Below are positions 7,501-10,794 of a stretch of 10,794 nucleotides of DNA, in pieces. The DNA is from an uncultured Lachnospiraceae bacterium (GTDB lineage Bacteria > Bacillota > Clostridia > Lachnospirales > Lachnospiraceae). The notes below the pieces were generated by a model, which was given only the letters and a program-made list of their open reading frames with translations, made no database searches and had not been told where the DNA came from. Each line of letters begins with the position of its first letter. The stretch's first letter is position 1. The translations under genes and the position numbers were made by a program. The stretch lies in NCBI GenBank assembly GCA_946406305.1, contig CAMJKC010000044.1, positions 1-10,794 of the forward strand, in the 5' to 3' direction.

Positions 7501-10236
7501 TATTCCAGTATCGAAATTCCACCATTCACCAATAGCGTTGCTCTCTTTTAATTTATTTATTACTTCCGCAGATGCTCTAATATAATATAGATTTGTGCAT
7601 CCACTTAAATCAATACTTCCTGTATAATTTGTTACGTCATAATTAAAAAATTTACAAAATTCCAAACTAGCACAACTATCGAATGTATGATTTAATCCTT
7701 TATTTCCAGTGAAAACAAAATGCAAACCATCGCTTGTGCTATGTGCTATACTCCTAAGTTTTATGCAACCACAAAAAGCATAATCCATATTTACAATTTT
7801 AGGATGCTTTGGTAAAGAAATACTGCCAGATAACTTGCTACATCCATTACATAAATAACTCATATTTATTGATATATTTTTAACATTTATGCCTAAATAA
7901 GAGATATTAATGCTTTGCAAATTTATACAACCGTCAAACCAATGGCTCATATTAATTTCACTTACACTATTTAATTCGCTTGAAGAGATTGCTATAGTTT
8001 TGTTGTGACAATATACATATTTTATTTGATTTTTATATGTTTCCCAAGGCAACGGCTCATCGCCATAATTTGCATATAAATTCCCATGCTGTGATGCACT
8101 ACTTGGAATAGCATATGATGGTTTCACCATATAAAATTGACCTGTACTAGTAATATACCATTTACCTATCATTCCTTTGTTGCTTACTTCATATTTTGCA
8201 TAAAAATTATAAATATCTTCCTCACAACATTGAATTTTTGATATAGGCTTTCCCTCGAGTTTATCATTATCATACCAACCCACAAGTTTAAAATCATTTA
8301 ATATAATATTATCAGCCGTTGGTAATATTATACTATTACCTTTAGTTACTGATGTCGAAGCAATATATCCATCAACAAATGAACCATCATATAAATGATA
8401 AATAATAATAGACTTATTATCATCAAGCTTATTGGTAAAATATCCATGATTTCCATTTTCACCATCAATAATTGCATATTCCTTTCCAACATTACTTGAA
8501 TTATATAATGTACCGTTTCCACCTATTAAATTATCGCATCCTTTAAATACTCTAGTAATAGCCTTTACCAAACTAATATCAAAACTTTTCAATACTAAAA
8601 TTTTTCTTAAATTGCTACAATTTTCAAACATATAACTTAAGCTAGTAACTTTTGAAGTATTAAAATTACTTAAATCTAATGTTTTAAGGCTGGAACATCC
8701 GTAAAACATTCTAGACATATTAGTAACTTCACCTGTATCAAAATTACTTAAATCTAATGATTGTAATTTTTCGCAACCATAAAACATATTGCTAAAATTA
8801 TCTATTTTTTTTGTACTAAAATTTCCAAATTCTATTGACTCTAAATTAGAACAATTGCTAAAATAACCGCTCAATGTTGTTGCACCCCATACCTCAACTT
8901 TACTTGTATTAAAATTACTAATATCTAACAATTTCAAACTAGAACAACCATGAAAAATTCTATCCATATATTGAACATTACTTGTATCAAACATACTTAC
9001 ATCAATTTCTTCTAAACTCGAGCATCCATAAAACATTTCAATCATTGTTGTTACATTGCTAGTATTAAAATTAGTCATATCTAAAGTTTTTAGTGAATTG
9101 CATTTTGAAAACATTTCACTCATAGTAGTAACATTAGAAGTATCAAATTTAGACAAATCAAGTTCTTCTATTCTATAACAACCATAAAACATACATGACA
9201 TTGTTGTAACATTTTCGGTGTTAAAACTTGATAAATTTATAGATTCCAAATTATTGCAATCATAAAACATCATATCCATATTTGTGCAAGAACTTGTTTC
9301 AAAGGTACTGAGGTCTAATGTTTTAAGATTTTCACATCCATGAAACATCATTTGCATTGTTGTGCATGATGTTGTATTTAATTTATCTATACCTATTATC
9401 TCCGTTAAATTTGTATATCCTTTAAACCAACTACTGCAAATCATTGTTTTAATATTTTCTTCAAAAACTGCAGTATAAATATTTTCTCTTAAATCAATTG
9501 ATGGCTCTGTTATATAACTTCCTATAGCAGAAAAATTACCTTTTAATTCATCATCTGCATCTAAATACCCATCGGTTTCAGAATTAGCAAAATGAATAGT
9601 GTCATCATCTATATACCAATAACATTCGTAAGCATCAAAAAAACCTCCAAAAAGATTATTTTTAACTGGATTCATTAATATGTTATTTTCAGTTAATAAG
9701 CAGTCTTCAATACTATCAATACTTATCTCTGAAATAGTACATATATCCTCTATATCTTGTTCATTTTCATTATTGTCTATGTTTTTGCTAGCTTCTTCAC
9801 TTGCTATTACTCTTTCAGTCTCTTCATCACCTATCAATTCTTCGTCCAAATCAGAATTGCTTTCTTCATCTATTGATTCACTTTCTTCTATCTCATTACT
9901 TTCTATTTCTTGTTCTTTATCTGTTTCATCATCCTCTTCTAATTCAAATTCTTCATCTTCTGATTCTTGTTTTTCTTCTTTTTCTTCCTCTGTTTCTTCA
10001 TTAAAAAAGTCATCGTTATTTTCAGAATCAACTTCTGATTCATCAATATCAATGACTTCATTATTATTTATTATTTCTTCAGCTTTTTCCTCACCTAAAT
10101 CTTCAATCAATTGTTTCTCAATCATGGATTGAGATTCACGAACATTATTATCCTCTCCAAAATTTACAAATGTTAAATTTAACACCATAGTTGCACATAG
10201 TAACATAGATAATATTCTTTTATAACTCTTTTTCAT
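4588..10236 (-). CDS. Secreted BspA-type repeat protein with metzincin protease and wall-binding-like repeats
   Basis: This 1882-residue surface protein starts at the ATG at 10234-10236, preceded by GGAGGGG. The frame is open 28 codons further to 10320, but that part lies in the structured leader. Domains in order: signal peptide (KKSYKR plus hydrophobic ILSMLLCATMVLNL); acidic Asp/Glu/Ser-rich stretch (about 35-170); first block of BspA/DUF285 26-residue repeats (about 260-570; e.g. LDLSNFDTGEVTNMSRMFYG); InlB/Flg_new-like module (about 609-682, FKLVGWYDNDKLEGKPI); second, looser repeat block (about 690-1115); second InlB-like module (about 1131-1206); Ca-binding-like DSDEDGLYDAWE; metalloprotease region with HELGHTLGLTH (zinc ligands His1408, His1412, His1418; catalytic Glu1409) and Met-turn SIMNY (Met1436); Ig-like domain (about 1616-1702); Gly/Ser linker; and C-terminal repeats resembling choline/wall-binding modules (GWKQVNDKWYYFNIDGKL). 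No LPxTG is seen. I infer a wall-attached adhesin-protease; the substrate is unknown. Transcription probably passes a conditional terminator in the leader. Confidence 0.9.
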   Translation of the reverse strand: MKKSYKRILSMLLCATMVLNLTFVNFGEDNNVRESQSMIEKQLIEDLGEEKAEEIINNNEVIDIDESEVDSENNDDFFNEETEEEKEEKQESEDEEFELEEDDETDKEQEIESNEIEESESIDEESNSDLDEELIGDEETERVIASEEASKNIDNNENEQDIEDICTISEISIDSIEDCLLTENNILMNPVKNNLFGGFFDAYECYWYIDDDTIHFANSETDGYLDADDELKGNFSAIGSYITEPSIDLRENIYTAVFEENIKTMICSSWFKGYTNLTEIIGIDKLNTTSCTTMQMMFHGCENLKTLDLSTFETSSCTNMDMMFYDCNNLESINLSSFNTENVTTMSCMFYGCYRIEELDLSKFDTSNVTTMSEMFSKCNSLKTLDMTNFNTSNVTTMIEMFYGCSSLEEIDVSMFDTSNVQYMDRIFHGCSSLKLLDISNFNTSKVEVWGATTLSGYFSNCSNLESIEFGNFSTKKIDNFSNMFYGCEKLQSLDLSNFDTGEVTNMSRMFYGCSSLKTLDLSNFNTSKVTSLSYMFENCSNLRKILVLKSFDISLVKAITRVFKGCDNLIGGNGTLYNSSNVGKEYAIIDGENGNHGYFTNKLDDNKSIIIYHLYDGSFVDGYIASTSVTKGNSIILPTADNIILNDFKLVGWYDNDKLEGKPISKIQCCEEDIYNFYAKYEVSNKGMIGKWYITSTGQFYMVKPSYAIPSSASQHGNLYANYGDEPLPWETYKNQIKYVYCHNKTIAISSSELNSVSEINMSHWFDGCINLQSINISYLGINVKNISINMSYLCNGCSKLSGSISLPKHPKIVNMDYAFCGCIKLRSIAHSTSDGLHFVFTGNKGLNHTFDSCASLEFCKFFNYDVTNYTGSIDLSGCTNLYYIRASAEVINKLKESNAIGEWWNFDTGIKTNISKIDNNSIKLFRYYEPGVNAIYHYISSDGTLHAQTTKPTAKEYVEGHYMLNDGTQHGSKITSYSGISHVIFDCKINLYSASYLFDGMSDLTVIENLDYLDTSNSTDMSYMFEYCSSLTELDLSSFDVSNVTSMIYMFEGCTSLRTIYASYSWANDNINDYTIFGDCKLLVGSKGTSLQSIIDLGNYDSEHGKYARIDGDNGKAGYFTYKAKDDVMKVKITYYLNEGSFISGFTAITSVIQGKSLVLPTKDKVKYDGYKFAGWYDNDKFNDEPITKIDSCIKDTYSFYAKWEMLDSDEDGLYDAWEIYGVVYIPESNEYRIASKNDYNDVNFVDLPAMGADPYKKDIFVEIDYMANDEKSCKPSSSALKIVYEQFNKSRYKINGIEKGINLHIDCGNNSIDYVTGKKWGKMSGSNEIEYKNNLILGENLENWVEIVNKNFEINRSGIFRHCMFIEHYDNCNSSGIAMDIPSQCFICALMYGQNKYTVAGTFMHELGHTLGLTHGGHDDDHMRYKPNHLSIMNYTYQFNGLYDSKDINYSEYELPSIDMKHINENNGIDPNSIIDNKIKGFIYSIFEDEELGRDNGNYKQIVYKGNPSGKKIDFNKNGKYETDYNYVINAEEYFYNSNILGNVNNEWDMINIKGNFIDGKGVDINNEYKRHDEYECITEEEAIANNWENNNNCSIEQIYIDGDINEKSDNNIVVVVGNWCHFESKPTLQVESEMLNNTYNKTITVPANIGSEQKTTEIKIPLKNNLKEGTYEVKVILNKGTDYEVQIEQSYVITGKEKNSENKVDKNGNSYSGGGSSGGGGGGTAMTKTTFAVSPQKANAKTIKSRTIDINLNSQNIDWKQNIDGTWQLLIDKNNPSLIASNGFYNVMYTDYLTMMPYYRVYCFDNEGKMCNTWCKDELGNYYLFEWAKTSEEGKMITGWKQVNDKWYYFNIDGKLSVNTVTPDGYMVNAEGEWIELY
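8540..9430 (-). repeat. Coding repeats: BspA/DUF285 block, 78-bp period
   Basis: About eleven to twelve units of 26 codons each carry the pattern MFxGCxxLxxLDLSxFxTSxVTxM. Examples are MMFHGCENL, CMFYGCYRI, EMFYGCSSL and RMFYGCSSL. One unit (near VEVWGATTLSGYFSNC) has extra residues, and the final unit (RVFKGCDNLIGG) is degenerate. The DNA copies are diverged, so this is an old protein-level expansion. Confidence 0.85.
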
Positions 10237-10240
10237 AATG

Positions 10241-10247
10241 CCCCTCC
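10241..10247 (-). promoter_or_regulatory. Ribosome binding site of the surface-protein gene
   Basis: GGAGGGG lies four bases before the ATG at 10236. It decides this start over the upstream in-frame ATG at 10320, which has no such site and lies within the structured leader. Confidence 0.8.
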
Positions 10248-10253
10248 GATTAT

Positions 10254-10307
10254 AAAAAGTCGCAACCCGAGAGCTACGACCGAAAATAGTGAGCTCCCTT
10301 GCTGCGA
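10254..10307 (-). terminator. Intrinsic terminator/attenuator in the leader of the surface-protein gene
   Basis: In transcript order, TCGCAGC (10307-10301) pairs with GTTGCGA (10266-10260). After 2-nt bulges on each side, GGGAGCT (10298-10292) pairs with AGCTCTC (10275-10269). Each helix has one G-T wobble. Five T follow after one base (10258-10254). It ends only a few bases before GGAGGGG and the start codon, so read-through is required for expression. Confidence 0.75.
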
Positions 10308-10422
10308 GACAAGAATTCATACCCCAATGTATAAATAAAAGCTCACATTTTTACCAAGTGTGAAACATTGGGGAATCAAAAATATCTCCAATAAAAAATA
10401 TGAATTATTTCTCGCAGTTATA

Positions 10423-10428
10423 ATTATA
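10423..10428 (-). promoter_or_regulatory. Candidate -10 box of the surface-protein promoter
   Basis: A perfect TATAAT lies on the minus strand, immediately upstream of the first leader helix. The implied start point (about 10416-10418) would put CTGCGAGA at the 5' end of the transcript, as expected for the closing stem of a riboswitch-like leader. The -35 region (TGTGCA about 18 bp upstream) matches poorly, which would fit a weak or activated promoter. Confidence 0.5.
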
Positions 10429-10454
10429 CAATAAATAGATGATTTTTGCACATT

Positions 10455-10479
10455 AAATTTAAAAAAAATCTTTAAATTT
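10455..10479. terminator. AT-only inverted repeat, possible weak terminator after the recombinase
   Basis: AAATTTAAA (10455-10463) and TTTAAATTT (10471-10479) form a 9-bp A/T-only inverted repeat 22 bp past the right-hand recombinase stop, in a very T-rich strand. It lacks the GC stem of a normal intrinsic terminator. Confidence 0.25.
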
Positions 10480-10500
10480 CCAACAAAAAAATGAGACCTT

Positions 10501-10794
10501 TTAATTTTCAGTCCCATCTTTCCAAACAACTGTTATCTTATCTTTTTTAACTACTATCTTGTCTACCAGTGCATAGAACAAGCCCTCGTCGAACTCAGTT
10601 AACTTATTTTTACTTGCTTTCAGGTCGTTTATGTAGGTTTCAAGCACTTTTGCCCTGTCACCTTTATCCTTAAGGATGGCAGTAATTTTATCTAATTTCT
10701 CTTGAATTTTAGTGGATTTGTCCGCCAAATCTCTATATTTCTTATTGTACTCATCTTGATTTTGTGCATGAGTACTATTTTCTTCTATTAATTT
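10501..10794 (-). CDS. Large serine recombinase, C-terminal end (continues beyond the window)
   Basis: The frame is open from the window edge to a TAA at 10501-10503 and encodes the last 97 residues of a large serine recombinase. A coiled coil (QNQDEYNKKYRDLADKSTKI and onward) is followed by the typical C-terminal tail FDEGLFYALVDKIVVK, then KITVVWKDGTEN. It aligns in outline with the left-end fragment (QNQKEYNDKYDEL and RRKSLEKY there, QNQDEYNKKYRDL and RAKVLETY here) and closely with the scrap at 2829-2921. The catalytic domain and zinc ribbon should lie to the right of the window, so whether the gene is intact cannot be judged. An internal ATG at 10726-10728 is not a real start. Confidence 0.88.
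   Translation of the reverse strand, partial: KLIEENSTHAQNQDEYNKKYRDLADKSTKIQEKLDKITAILKDKGDRAKVLETYINDLKASKNKLTEFDEGLFYALVDKIVVKKDKITVVWKDGTEN
10681..10741 (+). repeat. Dispersed repeat, copy 2 (inside the right-hand recombinase)
   Basis: This is the partner of the repeat at 2862-2922, in the same orientation. It lies within an apparently intact reading frame and so represents the parental-type sequence. Confidence 0.7.

Larger units (their letters stand above)
10237..10418 (-). promoter_or_regulatory. Structured 5' leader with conditional terminator (candidate riboswitch or attenuator)
   Basis: In transcript order, CTGCGAGA (10417-10410) is complementary to TCTCGCAG (10309-10302), 8 bp. 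Just inside, AATTCATA (10406-10399) pairs with TATGAATT (10321-10314), 8 bp. Stacked on that, CCCCAATGT (10373-10365) pairs with ACATTGGGG (10330-10322), 9 bp. In the loop of this last stem, GTGAGCT (10346-10340) is complementary to AGCTCAC (10295-10289), 7 bp, which would form a pseudoknot. TCTCGCAG and AGCTCAC overlap the 5' arm of the terminator at 10254-10307, so these pairings and the terminator exclude each other. No T-box sequence and no riboswitch consensus that I know is visible. The ligand is unknown. Confidence 0.7.

Noticed and set aside
9680..10132. Serine-rich plus-strand open frames (also 9801-10004)
   Set aside because: They are the antisense of the Glu/Asp/Ser-rich coding tract of the large protein; low-complexity coding sequence often leaves the opposite strand open.
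10237..10418. T-box or cyclic-di-GMP-I riboswitch in the leader
   Set aside because: There is no conserved T-box antiterminator sequence, and the conserved c-di-GMP-I core motifs do not appear in the right places on the transcript strand.
10317..10529. Minus-strand open frame of 70 codons upstream of the large gene
   Set aside because: It overlaps the structured leader and promoter, has no ribosome binding site, and its residues look like translated AT-rich noncoding DNA.
1..10794. CRISPR array, tRNA or rRNA genes
   Set aside because: No regularly spaced repeat-spacer structure and no tRNA-like cloverleaf or rRNA-conserved stretch was seen; the only regular repeat is the protein-coding BspA block.

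Overview
The window is AT-rich with A/T-biased codons. Its genes are of types common in low-GC Firmicutes: a BspA-type repeat surface protein with choline-binding-like C-terminal repeats, Phd/PIN toxin-antitoxin genes, large serine recombinases and an AAA_14/DUF4143 ATPase. This suggests a gut or oral Clostridia, perhaps Lachnospiraceae; that placement is inference. All recognisable intact genes lie on the minus strand. The window reads as accessory DNA framed by pieces of site-specific recombinases.

Layout from left to right. Positions 1-659 hold the C-terminal half of a large serine recombinase, broken by a frameshift and missing its catalytic domain. An unidentified plus-strand remnant (662-799) abuts it. 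Positions 800-2526 are a compact minus-strand operon, transcribed from 2588 downward: Phd/YefM antitoxin, PIN toxin, a 45-residue acidic ORF with its own strong ribosome binding site, and a DUF4238 protein. Its promoter is near consensus and lies among AACATRT boxes that could be antitoxin operators. Positions 2632-2921 contain fragments, including a second serine-recombinase C-terminal piece. A DUF4143-type ATPase (2914-4167) follows with a perfect-consensus promoter. The spacer 4224-4587 holds a terminator and a small repeat/hairpin cluster. Positions 4588-10236 encode an 1882-residue secreted protein. Positions 10501-10794 are the C-terminus of a third serine recombinase that continues beyond the window.

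The large protein has a signal peptide, an acidic low-complexity stretch, two blocks of BspA-type (DUF285) repeats, two InlB/Flg_new-like modules, a metzincin-type zinc protease domain (HELGHTLGLTH plus a Met-turn), an Ig-like domain, a Gly/Ser linker and C-terminal wall-binding-like repeats. It looks like a surface-attached adhesin-protease.

The most unusual signal is the roughly 180-nt leader of this gene. It holds a two-part intrinsic terminator just before the ribosome binding site. The 5' arm of that terminator is also complementary to two separate upstream segments, and the leader contains two further perfect stems. This is the layout of a transcription attenuator or riboswitch. I cannot assign it to a known class; it is the best candidate here for something undescribed.
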